DNA of 64,000 nucleotides from Tamlana sp. 2_MG-2023 (GCF_030548465.1 NZ_JAUOSF010000007.1:1-64000), one strand, 5' to 3'. Counted from the first letter of the stretch, positions 52,001 through 62,039 are shown. Program-made: numbers and translations. Notes: generated from the letters alone by a model not told the origin.

Positions 52001-55000
52001 ACTTTCGGCTTTAATTCTACCAAGCATATCAATAGCAAGATTAATCTCGTTATTTTCTGGCCATAATTCGGATCCAGAAACTTGCAACGGAACCTCTATT
52101 TGATAATAGTTTTCTGTAAGATCATTACCCATTCGAATGAACCCTACCAAATCTCCATCACCTAAACTTCCAACAGCTACATCTTGATCTTCAGCATGGA
52201 TAAACATACGCATACGTTTGTATTGACGCATATCTAAATCAATATTCTTATAAACTCCTCTAGAATCTTCAACTTCTAAACCACAAACCTCTACCACTAA
52301 TGATTGTTCATTCTGACGCACAACTGTGTTGTTGTTAAACAATTGTTCTGGCTCAATACCTGGAGGGCTTTCGTAGCGCCCTTCATTTTCTAAAGTTCCA
52401 ATAACACCAACAGAAAACTCGGTATTTGGATCTGATGGATCGGCATCATTTTCATCTAATGGTAAAGTATAACGTCTCCAGTCAGACCTAACTAAATCTA
52501 AAGTTCCAAAGCGAAAAACTGTAGGTTCAGTAAACTCCTTTAAGTATATTCTCGAAAAACGCACCGATCTTAAATCTGAAATATTCCCTACGGGTTTGGC
52601 ATGCGCGCCTTCAACAGGTACCCTAAACTGATACCATCTCACGTTAGCCGATTGCCCATTGGGTAATTGACGAGGACGCTCCTTATAATCTCTCAAAAAT
52701 TGTTTTAAAGGATTACTATCTGGTATGTTATTAAACTCAGCCTCTGTAGTTGGCAAGTTTTGTCTGGTTAAGTCTAACTCATATTCAAAATAACTATCAA
52801 TCGTATTCATGGTGTTATCACGATTAATGTCCTCAACATCAGGTTGGGTATTTGCTCCTCTATCGGTATTAGAAAAACCATCAGGTGTATTACCATCTAC
52901 ACCGTTATACTTTTTATAACGATCGAAAATATTTCCATCTGTATTTAAAAAGTAAGTATAGTTATCATTTGATGGATCTTCACCAAACTGGGCTCCAAAC
53001 GCACTAGCTTCTTCAGCATCGCTATAACCATCATAACCAACGTCTTGGTTTGTTCGTTCTTCACCTGTACTATCAAAAGCATATACTAACGATTGATTTT
53101 GCGGTGTTACCGTTCCCCAAGCAGTAGGTTGTAAAAAAGTAATATCGCCATCTTTGGGTAGTCCGTTTTCATAAAGCTTTTTACCATCTTTGATAACATC
53201 CTCTGAGATATTCCCTAAGTTGAAAACCAACTTTCCACCTGGGTTATTTGGGTTTTCTTGAAATGGATCTTGTACCCAAAAATCGATATACTCAACATTT
53301 TGCTGTTCAAAATCGGTTGATGTAATTTGTCTTGTTATCCCGGCCCAGCTATCTACTGGATTACTAATTACACCACTTGCAGCATTAGGGTCAAAATTAT
53401 AAGGCCCTCTTTCATTAGGATAATACGCTAAATCTAGTGTGAATAGTACGGTGTTCTGACCCTGTACTAAATCTCTATCTGGGAAAAGCTCGTTTATAAA
53501 AACACGACTGGTATACAAACCTGAGACATCATCATCAGTCATACCGTCTGGTCGCTGACTACTATAAAAAACAGGATCGATAGAGTACCAGTTTAATAGG
53601 CCTCTTTGATAACCATTTTGAATGCCATTATCATCTTCATTCGGGTTACTAGGAACATTTAAATCTAAAGGTCTGCTGGATAGAAACCATGAAAGCTGTG
53701 ATTTTAAATCGATACCGTTTTGGGAACCTTCAAAATCATCTACATAAGAAGTAGCTTCTCCATTTAAATCAGTACCCTTAGGCGCCCCCGGGGATAAATA
53801 TGCAAATTCACCTCTAACCGACACATTAGATTCTACATCGGTATCGATATTTGGTAATTTATTGACTAAACGTGTTAAAAAAGGCACCTTAGTCGCATAA
53901 TTTCCATTAACACCAAAAATAGAGTTGTTAATGGATTCTGTACCGTAATTCGCTTTTTGTGTTACTGGACGCTCATTTAGATTCAAGAAGGTACCACCTA
54001 AAATAAAATTTTCATTGAATTTATGTTCTACATTTAATCCAGTAAAACGTCTTGTTTGTTGCCCAAAAACAGCATTATTTTCGGTTGAAACTTCAATAGG
54101 CGTATTGGAGGCTTTTAAAGCTTCATCTAATATTTGAACCCTTCCTAATTGATAATTTACGGTATAATCTATGCCTTCAACTAAAACACGCCCGCCAGCC
54201 GTAACACGTACCGACCCACGTGGTACATTAAATGAACCAATTGGAATTCCGTCACCTCCTGTAGATTTATAACGTCCTTTTAATTTGAACTTATTTTTTT
54301 CTACAGACTCTAAAGCCCTTGTTTTAGTATCCTTATAAAGGATATCGTATACATATTTTTTCTGGTTATCATTATAAGTAAGGTCATCACTATAATCTCC
54401 ACCTCCTAAAATATCAAATAAATATTCACCAAAAGGCTCTGCACTAGTAAACACAATTTTTCCATTGGTAGGAATAACAGTTATACCAGGAACAAAATCG
54501 AAGAAACCATCACCTCGTGTTTGTGGATCGTTATTAAAATTTAACTTATCTAAATTAAAAACTCTTAATAATGGTACATTTTGAATTAAATCCTTTTCAT
54601 CTGTATTTGGACCAATCGGATTTCCATTAATATCGTTTGCAAAAGATCCGCTTACCGGTGTTATATAGTTTAAAGGAGATGCTTCGTTATAAAAAATATT
54701 TAATTTAAAATCCTCTTCCGATAAATTATATGCCCCTGTATCGTAGATATTTTTCATCATTAAATCCCAAACCGGCTGATCGACATTCGTAACACTACTC
54801 TTTAACATTTTAAGAACCAAACTCGAGTTTACGACATTTGTAACATTACCGTTGGCATCAGTATCTACATCGGTGGCATCAACGCCATCATTAGCGAACT
54901 CTCCAACTTGATACACTTTCCCTGAAATGGTATATTGAAAGGCCACGGCTAAAACTTCGTCATTACTCAATCGTTGATTTAGCGAAATATACCCAAGTTC

Positions 55001-56326
55001 AGAATTTAAGGTAAATTCTTGTCCTTCTGTTAATTTTCTAGCATTTTCTAGTTTCGCATAATCAGCCCCTTCGTTAACGTTAGGCACTAAAATACCTGCT
55101 TGTGCTGTTGCTATATCTCTAATAGCCTCTGTAAGTTGCGAGCCTGCACCACCAATGTTTGTAGGGTCAAAATCATTATTAGGGTTATCAGGAAACGCAT
55201 TTGGATTAGTCACATTTACAAAACCTGCTGGTGGCGTTTGTAAACCAATACGCCCAGCCTCCCCTAAATCTTGAAATGCAACAACATTTCTCACATTTTC
55301 AGTTCGGTTACTTCTATTTGTTACCCAAACTTCCAAACGTTTTATTTGCAACCCCTTATTGTTTATAAACGGATAATTTGCTAAAGATGCGTCGTAAGTA
55401 TCTCTAAAATATTGTGCTAAGTAAAAGTGTCTATTTTCGTCGTAATCTCTAATAAAAACATCAAATTCTTCTAATGTTCCACCTCCTTGAGCAACCACGG
55501 TATTTGATTGTGATTTTTGCTCGGAAAATACCCCAGTAACCGTTGTTTTTCCAAACTGAAGCTGTGCTTTTACACCAAATAAACTTTGTGCCCCAGTAAT
55601 TAACGAACTACTTAAAGGCATACTAACGTTTCCAACTTCTATTTTCTGAATGATGTCATCTTCGGTTGGCGTATATTCTAATTTGATTAAATTCTGAAAA
55701 TCAAAGGTAGATTGTGTATCATAATTCGCGTTAATTTGTAGGCGTTCTCCAACCTTTCCTACCAAACTCAAGCTAATTCGTTGATCGAAATCGAATGTAA
55801 AATTACTCCTATTTCTAGGTGAAAACGAAGGGTTATCTTGTCTGGAATATAAAATTCCTAAATCCATTTCTACCGAACCTTGAGGAATAATTTCTATGGT
55901 ATTTCCACCAAAGATAGATTCAAAAAGGCCTGAGTTTATATAAAATTCAGGTAATAAATTTTTACGTCCTTCTTCCGAACCATCTTTTTTACCATCAAAA
56001 GCATCTATTTTTTCTTTATAGTAGGCTCTTAAATTTTCTCTGGCAACTAAAGCGTAATATTCTTTAGGAGATAATATTATTGGAAAGCGAAGATTATACT
56101 CTCCAATTTTTTCGGTGTAGATATATCGGTTTGAAACAGGATCGTATGTGTATTTTGATTCGACACTAGAAGGTGTTGGTGTTTTTAAATTACCAACATG
56201 ATATCCAGGCTGTAACGAATCTTGAGGTGTTTCTTGAGACCACACACCTGTTGTGAAACAAAGCACAAAAATGAATAAAAAACACGATTTAATTGATTTA
56301 TAAAATTGAAGGTTAGTTATTTTCAA
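49091..56326 (-). CDS. sprA: SprA/Sov, type IX secretion translocon
   Basis: A 2411-residue outer-membrane protein, the giant barrel through which type IX cargo crosses the outer membrane and which gliding in flavobacteria needs. The signal peptide ends TTGVWSQ near residue 30. The mature start ETPQDSLQPGYHVGNLKTPT is followed by the SprA-N region (LRFPIILSPKEYYALVAREN; LLPEFYINSGLFESIFGGNT; QGSVEMDLGILYSRQDNPSF). Alternating barrel strands run to the end (TTVRSGITIRYNFGN). The length is in the range for SprA. It starts six bases after ruvA, so ruvA-sprA is likely one unit. Base and codon use look like its neighbours. Confidence 0.97.
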   Translation of the reverse strand: MKITNLQFYKSIKSCFLFIFVLCFTTGVWSQETPQDSLQPGYHVGNLKTPTPSSVESKYTYDPVSNRYIYTEKIGEYNLRFPIILSPKEYYALVARENLRAYYKEKIDAFDGKKDGSEEGRKNLLPEFYINSGLFESIFGGNTIEIIPQGSVEMDLGILYSRQDNPSFSPRNRSNFTFDFDQRISLSLVGKVGERLQINANYDTQSTFDFQNLIKLEYTPTEDDIIQKIEVGNVSMPLSSSLITGAQSLFGVKAQLQFGKTTVTGVFSEQKSQSNTVVAQGGGTLEEFDVFIRDYDENRHFYLAQYFRDTYDASLANYPFINNKGLQIKRLEVWVTNRSNRTENVRNVVAFQDLGEAGRIGLQTPPAGFVNVTNPNAFPDNPNNDFDPTNIGGAGSQLTEAIRDIATAQAGILVPNVNEGADYAKLENARKLTEGQEFTLNSELGYISLNQRLSNDEVLAVAFQYTISGKVYQVGEFANDGVDATDVDTDANGNVTNVVNSSLVLKMLKSSVTNVDQPVWDLMMKNIYDTGAYNLSEEDFKLNIFYNEASPLNYITPVSGSFANDINGNPIGPNTDEKDLIQNVPLLRVFNLDKLNFNNDPQTRGDGFFDFVPGITVIPTNGKIVFTSAEPFGEYLFDILGGGDYSDDLTYNDNQKKYVYDILYKDTKTRALESVEKNKFKLKGRYKSTGGDGIPIGSFNVPRGSVRVTAGGRVLVEGIDYTVNYQLGRVQILDEALKASNTPIEVSTENNAVFGQQTRRFTGLNVEHKFNENFILGGTFLNLNERPVTQKANYGTESINNSIFGVNGNYATKVPFLTRLVNKLPNIDTDVESNVSVRGEFAYLSPGAPKGTDLNGEATSYVDDFEGSQNGIDLKSQLSWFLSSRPLDLNVPSNPNEDDNGIQNGYQRGLLNWYSIDPVFYSSQRPDGMTDDDVSGLYTSRVFINELFPDRDLVQGQNTVLFTLDLAYYPNERGPYNFDPNAASGVISNPVDSWAGITRQITSTDFEQQNVEYIDFWVQDPFQENPNNPGGKLVFNLGNISEDVIKDGKKLYENGLPKDGDITFLQPTAWGTVTPQNQSLVYAFDSTGEERTNQDVGYDGYSDAEEASAFGAQFGEDPSNDNYTYFLNTDGNIFDRYKKYNGVDGNTPDGFSNTDRGANTQPDVEDINRDNTMNTIDSYFEYELDLTRQNLPTTEAEFNNIPDSNPLKQFLRDYKERPRQLPNGQSANVRWYQFRVPVEGAHAKPVGNISDLRSVRFSRIYLKEFTEPTVFRFGTLDLVRSDWRRYTLPLDENDADPSDPNTEFSVGVIGTLENEGRYESPPGIEPEQLFNNNTVVRQNEQSLVVEVCGLEVEDSRGVYKNIDLDMRQYKRMRMFIHAEDQDVAVGSLGDGDLVGFIRMGNDLTENYYQIEVPLQVSGSELWPENNEINLAIDMLGRIKAESISNGNSDLAFYDVVGDDVVPVSDPFSGYVLGQHRIAIKGNPNFGDIRTLMVGVKNTSSIDVCGEIWFNELRLSDLENEGGWAAILSMDSNIADFANVSATGRKSTSGFGSLEQGPSQRSLEDVQQYDVVTNVNVGQLLPKTWGIQVPFNYGQSEELITPKYDQLYKDLTLESRLDAANSDTEKENIKQQSEDHTSRQSINFIGVRKVRTTNAKPRFYDVENLTLNYSYNKVEHRDFEIENSVNKTLRLGANYAHNFEPLVVEPFKKNDSLFVGKYWKILKDFNFNLLPASFTVNSDLNRQFNRQKFREVDLTGSNIAIEELYRRNYMFDFQYAINYNLTKSLQLNFTATNNNIVRNYFVNDDLIAGEQDNSLGVWDGMLDFGDPNRQSNNLGITYQLPFNKIPTFSFLDVTYQYTGSFQWQKGSDLYGNVELNGAFYDLGNTIQNSNVHNINSSMDMNRLYKYIGLTKKPISRARRRSTPGGPSVDEQGESKDNSKPKSSGQTGTKILNAGIDIITSVKRIQINYSENNGTYLPGYLQSPGFVGTLKPSVGFIFGGQNDVRHLAARNGWLTVFPEFNEQYTTTETKQLDVSASLQPVRDLKIDIVGSRAYYNNYAENYKIENYEYYELTPNTFGNFNISTLLIKTAFQPSDENTSEAFSDFRTNRLKIAERLAQEFYGTNNYARDAEGYPLGFGKSNQKVLLPSFLAAYQGKDAESITTESFRDVPIPNWDLKYTGFMKFSWFKKNFKRFSLTHGYRSTYTINQFSTNLNLNLDSAANEKPIPGVPYANQPQEALDQSGNYKNQTLYTNINLTEMFSPLFRFDMEMNNSVKILAEMKKDRLLSLSFDNNLMTEVHGNEYILGLGYRIKDLRIRSKLAGPQKRIISDLNMKADVSVRDNKTIVRYLDLDNNQITSGQTIWGVKYTADYAFSKNLTGIFYFDYTFSDYAISTAFPQTTVRSGITIRYNFGN

Positions 56327-56332
56327 AATGAA

Positions 56333-56914
56333 TTATAAATTTTTTAAAGCCTGCTTAATGATGGTTTCGACATTAGCATCTGGTTGGGCTATCATAATCT
56401 TATCTACTACACGTTCGGCTTGTTTTTTAACAAAACCAAGCACTTCTAAAGCAGATAACGCTTCATCTTTGTTGGTATTGCCTTGTGAAACAGAAACTTC
56501 ATCAATATCATAAATCTTTATGATCTTATCTTTTAGTTCGATAATAACACGTTGTGCTGTTTTAGCACCAATCCCTTTTATAGATTGAATCAATGCCACA
56601 TCTCCAGTAGCAATTCCTTCTCTTACTTGCTTAGGTGTTAAAGAAGATAGCATCGTACGGGCAATGCTTGATCCAATACCACTTACAGAAATTAATAGTC
56701 TAAATATTTCACGCTCAGCAAGACTAGAGAAACCATACAAAGTATGCGAATCTTCTTTGACCTGAAGGTGTGTGTATAACTTTAATAATTCGCCTTCTGG
56801 AATTTGAGAATAAGTGTGTAGAGAGATATTAAGCAAATAGCCCACGCCGTTACAATCTATAACAACGTGGGTTGGGTTTTTCTCTGTGAGTTTACCTTGT
56901 ATGTGGGTTATCAT
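56333..56914 (-). CDS. ruvA: Holliday junction branch-migration protein RuvA
   Basis: A 193-residue DNA-binding subunit of RuvAB. The N-terminal OB domain starts MITHIQGKLTEKNPTHVVID. Two helix-hairpin-helix motifs follow (LLISVSGIGSSIARTMLS near residues 71-88; IQSIKGIGAKTAQRVIIELK near 108-127). The C-terminal three-helix domain III (ALSALEVLGFVKKQAERVVD) contacts RuvB. The partner RuvB is encoded 4 kb away on the same strand. It lies 53 bases downstream of the malic enzyme and 6 bases before sprA. Confidence 0.97.
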   Translation of the reverse strand: MITHIQGKLTEKNPTHVVIDCNGVGYLLNISLHTYSQIPEGELLKLYTHLQVKEDSHTLYGFSSLAEREIFRLLISVSGIGSSIARTMLSSLTPKQVREGIATGDVALIQSIKGIGAKTAQRVIIELKDKIIKIYDIDEVSVSQGNTNKDEALSALEVLGFVKKQAERVVDKIMIAQPDANVETIIKQALKNL

Positions 56915-56967
56915 TTATGTCAGTTGGTTATCGACCAAATGTAATAAAATTATTTTCAATGGAAAGC

Positions 56968-59265
56968 CTAAGAATTACCCTTTTCAGCATCTCGTCGTTC
57001 TTTTTGCTGCGCATCAATCACTGCCATAGCGGTCATATTTACAATTTCGTCTACACTAGCACCTAATTGAAGAATATGAACAGGTTTACGCATCCCCATC
57101 ATGATTGGTCCGATAGATTCTGCTTCATTCAATTCTTTAAGTAATTTATAGGTAATATTAGCCGAATCCAAATTTGGAAAAATTAAGGTATTTACCTTTT
57201 CACCAACGAGTTTAGAAAATGGAAATTTCTCTTTTAGCATTTCATCGTTAAGTGCAAAATCGGTTTGTAATTCACCATCTACAATCAAATCTGGATTAAA
57301 ACGATGTAAATTAGCCACTGCTTCCCTTACTTTAGAAGCCTTAGGACTTGGTGAAGACCCAAAATTAGAATACGAGATCATCGCGATCACAGGCTTCATC
57401 CCAAACATTTTCACCACTTTAGAGGTCATTTGAGCTATTTTTGTAAGCTCTTTAGCATCTGGGTCGATATTAATTGAGGTATCACTTAAAAATAAAGGTC
57501 CTCTTTTAGTCATCATGACATTGGTAGTCGCCACTCGATTCACACCTTTATCCATCCCGATAAGCTCTAACATTGGTTTTACAACCGTTGGATAATTTCG
57601 AGAATATCCTGAAATGAGAGCATCAGCATCCCCTTCATTCACCATCATAGCAGCAAAATAGTTACGCTCGCGCATTAATCGTTGTGCTGCATAGTAAGTT
57701 ACGCCTCTACGTTTGCGTTGCTCCCAATATACTTTGGCATATTTATCTTTTCGTTCGTTTTCTTCTTCAGACTTCGGATCTATAATAAGGACGTCTTCAG
57801 CATCGAATTCAATTTCAACCATTAAGTTTTTTATCGTTTCTCTTCTTCCTAATAAAATAGGAATAGCAACACCTTCTTCATAAGCAATTTGTGCTGCCTT
57901 AATCACTGCTAATTGATCGGCTTCAGCATAAACAACACGTTTAGGGTCTAGTTTAGCTCGGTTTAATAACAGCCTTACTAATTTATTATCAGAACCTAAT
58001 CGCTCTCTTAATGTATCTTTATACCCTTCCCAATCGGTAATTGGTTCTTTTGCCACACCGCTTTCCATCGCAGCTTTAGCTACTGCTGGTGGTACTTCTG
58101 CGATTAAACGTGGATCGAATGGTTTTGGAATAATATAATCTTTACCGAAGGTTAAACGTGTTTCACCGTAAGCGATATTTACTTGTTCTGGAACAGGCTC
58201 TTTGGCCAATTGTGCTAAGGCCTTTACGGCCGCCATTTTCATGGCTTCGTTAATTTTTGTAGCTCTAACATCTAAAGCACCTCTAAAAATAAAAGGGAAA
58301 CCAAGCACATTATTTACCTGATTAGGATGATCACTTCGCCCAGTAGCCATAATAATATCTTTACGCGTGGCAATAGCGATATCATATTTCACTTCAGGAT
58401 CTGGGTTAGCCATTGCAAACACAATGGGCCTTTTGGCCATAGCCAAAAGCATTTCTGGTGATACGATATTAGCCATAGACAAACCAATAAACACATCGGC
58501 ATCCACCATAGCTTCATCAAGTGTATCTATTTTTCTATGTGTAGCAAACTCTGCTTTTTCCGAAGTTAAATTATCGCGATCATCACGAATAACACCTTTA
58601 CTATCTAGCATTACCATATTTTCACGCTTCGCACCAAAGGCTTGATATAAACGTGAACACGAAATGGCGGCAGCTCCCGCACCACTAATAACTATTTTTA
58701 CTTCTTCAATTTTTTTATCTGCTATTTCTAAAGCATTAATTAAAGCGGCCGCTGAAATAATAGCTGTACCATGTTGATCGTCGTGCATGACTGGAATATC
58801 AAGTTCAGCTTTTAAGCGTCTTTCAATTTCGAAAGCTCCGGGCGCTTTTATATCTTCTAAATTAATACCTCCAAAAGTTGGGGCTATGTTCTTTACAGTA
58901 GCGATAAACTCCTCAACATTTTCTGTATCCACTTCAATATCGAAAACATCAATATCAGCAAATATTTTAAAAAGCAAACCTTTACCTTCCATAACAGGTT
59001 TTGAAGCTTCGGGCCCAATATTACCAAGACCTAAAACGGCAGTTCCGTTGGAAATCACGGCAACCAAGTTTCCTTTAGCCGTATATTTGTATGCGTTTTC
59101 TTTATCTTTTTCAATTTCTAAACAAGGTTCGGCAACACCAGGAGAATAGGCTAACGACAAATCTCTTTGCGTGGCATATTTTTTTGTTGGAACAACTTTA
59201 ATCTTACCAGGAGTTGGTTCGGCATGATATATAAGGGCTTCTCTACGTTTACTTTCTTCGCTCAT
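56968..59265 (-). CDS. maeB: NADP-type malic enzyme with C-terminal phosphotransacetylase-like domain (MaeB)
   Basis: A 765-residue two-domain protein. Residues 1-430 are the malic enzyme, which turns malate into pyruvate and CO2: LAYSPGVAEPCLEIEKD near residues 37-53, VMHDDQHGTAIISAAALINA near 158-177, VISGAGAAAISCSRLYQ near 191-207. Residues 435-755 resemble phosphate acetyltransferase (DADALISGYSRNYPTVVKPM, FGSSPSPKASKVREAVANLH). In characterised MaeB proteins that domain is regulatory and binds acetyl-CoA rather than acting as a Pta. A TATATTTG -7 element lies 22 bases upstream. Confidence 0.95.
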   Translation of the reverse strand: MSEESKRREALIYHAEPTPGKIKVVPTKKYATQRDLSLAYSPGVAEPCLEIEKDKENAYKYTAKGNLVAVISNGTAVLGLGNIGPEASKPVMEGKGLLFKIFADIDVFDIEVDTENVEEFIATVKNIAPTFGGINLEDIKAPGAFEIERRLKAELDIPVMHDDQHGTAIISAAALINALEIADKKIEEVKIVISGAGAAAISCSRLYQAFGAKRENMVMLDSKGVIRDDRDNLTSEKAEFATHRKIDTLDEAMVDADVFIGLSMANIVSPEMLLAMAKRPIVFAMANPDPEVKYDIAIATRKDIIMATGRSDHPNQVNNVLGFPFIFRGALDVRATKINEAMKMAAVKALAQLAKEPVPEQVNIAYGETRLTFGKDYIIPKPFDPRLIAEVPPAVAKAAMESGVAKEPITDWEGYKDTLRERLGSDNKLVRLLLNRAKLDPKRVVYAEADQLAVIKAAQIAYEEGVAIPILLGRRETIKNLMVEIEFDAEDVLIIDPKSEEENERKDKYAKVYWEQRKRRGVTYYAAQRLMRERNYFAAMMVNEGDADALISGYSRNYPTVVKPMLELIGMDKGVNRVATTNVMMTKRGPLFLSDTSINIDPDAKELTKIAQMTSKVVKMFGMKPVIAMISYSNFGSSPSPKASKVREAVANLHRFNPDLIVDGELQTDFALNDEMLKEKFPFSKLVGEKVNTLIFPNLDSANITYKLLKELNEAESIGPIMMGMRKPVHILQLGASVDEIVNMTAMAVIDAQQKERRDAEKGNS

Positions 59266-59287
59266 TAGAATTGTATTTTGTGACTAA

Positions 59288-59295
59288 CAAATATA
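59288..59295 (-). promoter_or_regulatory. -7 promoter element of maeB
   Basis: Minus-strand TATATTTG fits TAnnTTTG and lies 22 bases before the ATG, within the gap after queG. No TTTG was seen at the -33 distance. Confidence 0.5.
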
Positions 59296-59316
59296 ACAAT
59301 CCTAAAAAAGAATCGC

Positions 59317-60243
59317 TCATTCTTTGAGAAAATTGATATTTCTTTTTAAGCCTAAAAACTTGGTGCGTTTTACTGGAGATTTTTTAAATACTTTTTGAAA
59401 GGTGTCTTCTGTAATTTCTTCCCAATCTTTTTTGGTCATGGAAAGTAATTCTGGGTGCGGATTAAACAAAGGTTCGCTATGCGCTTTTGAAAACCGATTC
59501 CACGGACAAACATCTTGGCACACATCGCAACCAAACATCCAATCGTCAAACTTATCTTTAAAATCCGTTGGGATATTTTCCTTGAGTTCGATAGTGAAAT
59601 AAGAAATACATTTACTACCATCAACCACATAAGGTTCGGTAATGGCCTGGGTAGGACAAGCATCAATACAGGCAGTACAGCTACCGCAATGATCGGTGAC
59701 TCTAGCGTCGTAGTCTAAATCTAAATCGATAATTAATTCAGCAATAAAATAGAAAGACCCCACTTGTTGTGTTAATAAATTACTGTGTTTTCCAATCCAA
59801 CCTAAGCCTGATTTTGCAGCCCAAGCCTTATCTAAAACAGGTGCCGAATCAACAAAAGCACGGCCTTCAACTTCACCAATTTCATCTTGAATAAAATGCA
59901 ATAATGATTTAAGCTTGTCTTTGATTACGAAATGATAATCGGTACCATAAGCATATTTTGAAATTTTAAAACTATTGGTGTTTTGTTTTTCTTCTGGATA
60001 ATAATTTAGCAATAATGACACTACACTTTTTGAGCCTTCCACCAATTTGGTAGGATCTAAGCGCTTATCAAAATGGTTTTCCATGTATTGCATTTCGCCA
60101 TTCATGTTGTTATTCAACCATTTTTCCAATCGAGGTGCTTCATCTTCTAAAAACTGGGCTTTACTAATCCCACAAGACAGAAACCCGAGTCGTTTGGCTT
60201 CGGCTTTAATGAGTTGTGTGTATTTAGATTTGTTTTCTAACAT
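59317..60243 (-). CDS. queG: Epoxyqueuosine reductase QueG
   Basis: A 308-residue cobalamin- and Fe-S-dependent reductase that turns epoxyqueuosine into queuosine, the last step of the tRNA wobble modification. Two 4Fe-4S motifs are visible: [16 protein letters not shown] near residues 192-207 and [13 protein letters not shown] near 239-251. The N-terminal [20 protein letters not shown] and [12 protein letters not shown] near 151-162 are family pieces. It ends soon after the second cluster ([12 protein letters not shown]), without the C-terminal HEAT-repeat region of longer family members. The N-terminal half matches the cobalamin-binding core. Confidence 0.96.
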   Translation of the reverse strand: MLENKSKYTQLIKAEAKRLGFLSCGISKAQFLEDEAPRLEKWLNNNMNGEMQYMENHFDKRLDPTKLVEGSKSVVSLLLNYYPEEKQNTNSFKISKYAYGTDYHFVIKDKLKSLLHFIQDEIGEVEGRAFVDSAPVLDKAWAAKSGLGWIGKHSNLLTQQVGSFYFIAELIIDLDLDYDARVTDHCGSCTACIDACPTQAITEPYVVDGSKCISYFTIELKENIPTDFKDKFDDWMFGCDVCQDVCPWNRFSKAHSEPLFNPHPELLSMTKKDWEEITEDTFQKVFKKSPVKRTKFLGLKRNINFLKE

Positions 60244-60303
60244 AAAGGCCTCAATCGAATAAAACGAAATTTTTTAATGTAAAAAAAATAGTATATATTA
60301 AAA

Positions 60304-60840
60304 TTACAGACCCAATAATCTAGCATCAACAAAAAATTCTGATCTAACATTTATTTTATGATCTGAAGTAATAATTTGGTCGGTTACTGTGGCAAGTCTT
60401 AAGCTAAATTCATCTTTTTTAAGATAGTTTTGCAAATCGTCATTTGAGGTGTCTAATTCAATGACTGTACTACCATCTTCGTGAATAATGTCTTTCCAAG
60501 CGATAAGCACTTCTTCCTCATTTTCAGCAGAAATATATATTTCAATCGCATTAAGAAAATCGAAATTACCATGATCTGGACTATCTATGTTTAGCGTCAT
60601 TTTAGTCAACTCAATATACTCTATAAGGTCTTTCGCTGTATTATTGTTTTCGAATTTAGACTCAGTATTCGAGCTAATTTCAGGAGTAAAGGCATTAAAT
60701 GGTAAATCTATTACTGTTGAAGATTCAATAACTACTTCCTCATTGTAAACAATGGTGAACTGCGTTAATTCATCAATTTTATCACATCCGAACAAGAGTG
60801 TAAACAATAGGAATGAAGTAACTATTTTGAAATATTTCAT
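60304..60840 (-). CDS. Putative lipoprotein of unknown function
   Basis: A 178-residue protein with a lipobox (FTLLFGCDK, Cys19), so it should be lipid-anchored. The mature part is acidic and beta-rich (FTIVYNEEVVIESSTVIDLP; LTKMTLNIDSPDHGNFDFLN; HKINVRSEFFVDARLLGL). I do not recognise a family. It sits between ruvB and queG on the same strand, 52 bases after ruvB and 60 bases before queG, with no evident functional link to either. Composition matches the surrounding genes. Confidence 0.82.
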   Translation of the reverse strand: MKYFKIVTSFLLFTLLFGCDKIDELTQFTIVYNEEVVIESSTVIDLPFNAFTPEISSNTESKFENNNTAKDLIEYIELTKMTLNIDSPDHGNFDFLNAIEIYISAENEEEVLIAWKDIIHEDGSTVIELDTSNDDLQNYLKKDEFSLRLATVTDQIITSDHKINVRSEFFVDARLLGL

Positions 60841-60892
60841 TTGAAATGTAGGTTATCTGGAGTTATGATTTTTAAGGACATGAACTTACGAA

Positions 60893-61921
60893 CTAAAACA
60901 GACCGCCTTGTGTTGGCCCTTTTACACGCCCTAAGTGTTTATAGGCTTCTTCGGTGACTTCTCTCCCACGTGGCGTCCGCATGATAAAACCTTGCTGGAT
61001 TAAAAAAGGTTCGTAAACTTCTTCAATGGTTTCAGGGCTCTCACTTACTGCTGTAGCAATAGTTGTAATACCAACGGGACCACCTTTGAATTTATCAATG
61101 ATGGTTGACAAAATTTTATTATCCATTTCATCTAGACCGTGCGCATCCACATTTAAAGCTTCTAAGGCGTATTTAGCAATTTTGATATCAATACTACCAT
61201 TTCCCTTAATTTGGGCAAAATCACGAACGCGACGTAGTAATGCATTGGCAATACGCGGTGTTCCTCGACTTCTACCAGCTATTTCAATTGCTGCTTCCAT
61301 GGAAATAGGAACATCTAAAATGCTCGCACTTCTTTGAATGATCGTGGTTAATAGATCCGTTTTATAATATTGCAAGCGACTTTGAATACCAAAACGTGCA
61401 CGCATAGGCGAGGTTAACAATCCAGAGCGCGTTGTTGCCCCAACTAATGTAAACGGATTCAAATGAATTTGAACGGTTCTTGCATTAGGTCCAGATTCAA
61501 TCATGATATCAATTTTGAAATCTTCCATGGCTGAATATAGGTACTCTTCTACAATCGGACTTAAACGATGAATTTCATCTATGAACAATACATCACGTTC
61601 CTCAAGATTTGTTAGAAGCCCTGCTAAATCACCAGGCTTATCTAAAACAGGTCCTGAAGTGATTTTAATACCTACACTTAATTCATTGGCCAGAATGTTA
61701 GCCAAAGTCGTTTTCCCTAGACCTGGAGGGCCATGGAATAAGGTATGATCTAAAGCTTCACTTCTTAAATTAGCAGCTTGAACAAAAATTTGTAAGTTCT
61801 CTAAAACCTGATCTTGACCGGTGAAATCATCAAAAGATAGTGGTCTTAACTTTTTTTCTACATCAAATTCTTCAGGAGAAAGGTTCTCGTTTGTTGGATC
61901 AAGGTTTTCGTTCATGGGCAC
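60893..61921 (-). CDS. ruvB: Holliday junction branch-migration ATPase RuvB
   Basis: A 342-residue AAA+ motor of the RuvAB branch-migration complex. Walker A is GPPGLGKT (residues 64-71), Walker [11 protein letters not shown] (111-120), sensor [19 protein letters not shown] near 163-181, and the winged-helix C-terminus contains [17 protein letters not shown]. Length is as expected. Upstream are two candidate -7 elements (62016-62023 and 62032-62039). It is separated from coxA by 226 bases that hold the coxA terminator. Confidence 0.97.
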   Translation of the reverse strand: MPMNENLDPTNENLSPEEFDVEKKLRPLSFDDFTGQDQVLENLQIFVQAANLRSEALDHTLFHGPPGLGKTTLANILANELSVGIKITSGPVLDKPGDLAGLLTNLEERDVLFIDEIHRLSPIVEEYLYSAMEDFKIDIMIESGPNARTVQIHLNPFTLVGATTRSGLLTSPMRARFGIQSRLQYYKTDLLTTIIQRSASILDVPISMEAAIEIAGRSRGTPRIANALLRRVRDFAQIKGNGSIDIKIAKYALEALNVDAHGLDEMDNKILSTIIDKFKGGPVGITTIATAVSESPETIEEVYEPFLIQQGFIMRTPRGREVTEEAYKHLGRVKGPTQGGLF

Positions 61922-62015
61922 TTCCTATAAAAACAGGAATCTTATTAGTTTAACCAGAGGCTTCTTTCATCATGTAAAAAGTATCCCCTGTACTTTAATA
62001 TCATACTCTAAAACA

Positions 62016-62039
62016 CAAAAATACGATTTATCAAATATA
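62016..62039 (-). promoter_or_regulatory. Two candidate -7 elements of ruvB
   Basis: Minus-strand TATTTTTG (62016-62023) and TATATTTG (62032-62039) both fit TAnnTTTG. Neither has a TTTG at the right upstream distance. The leader would be about 90-110 bases. Confidence 0.4.
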
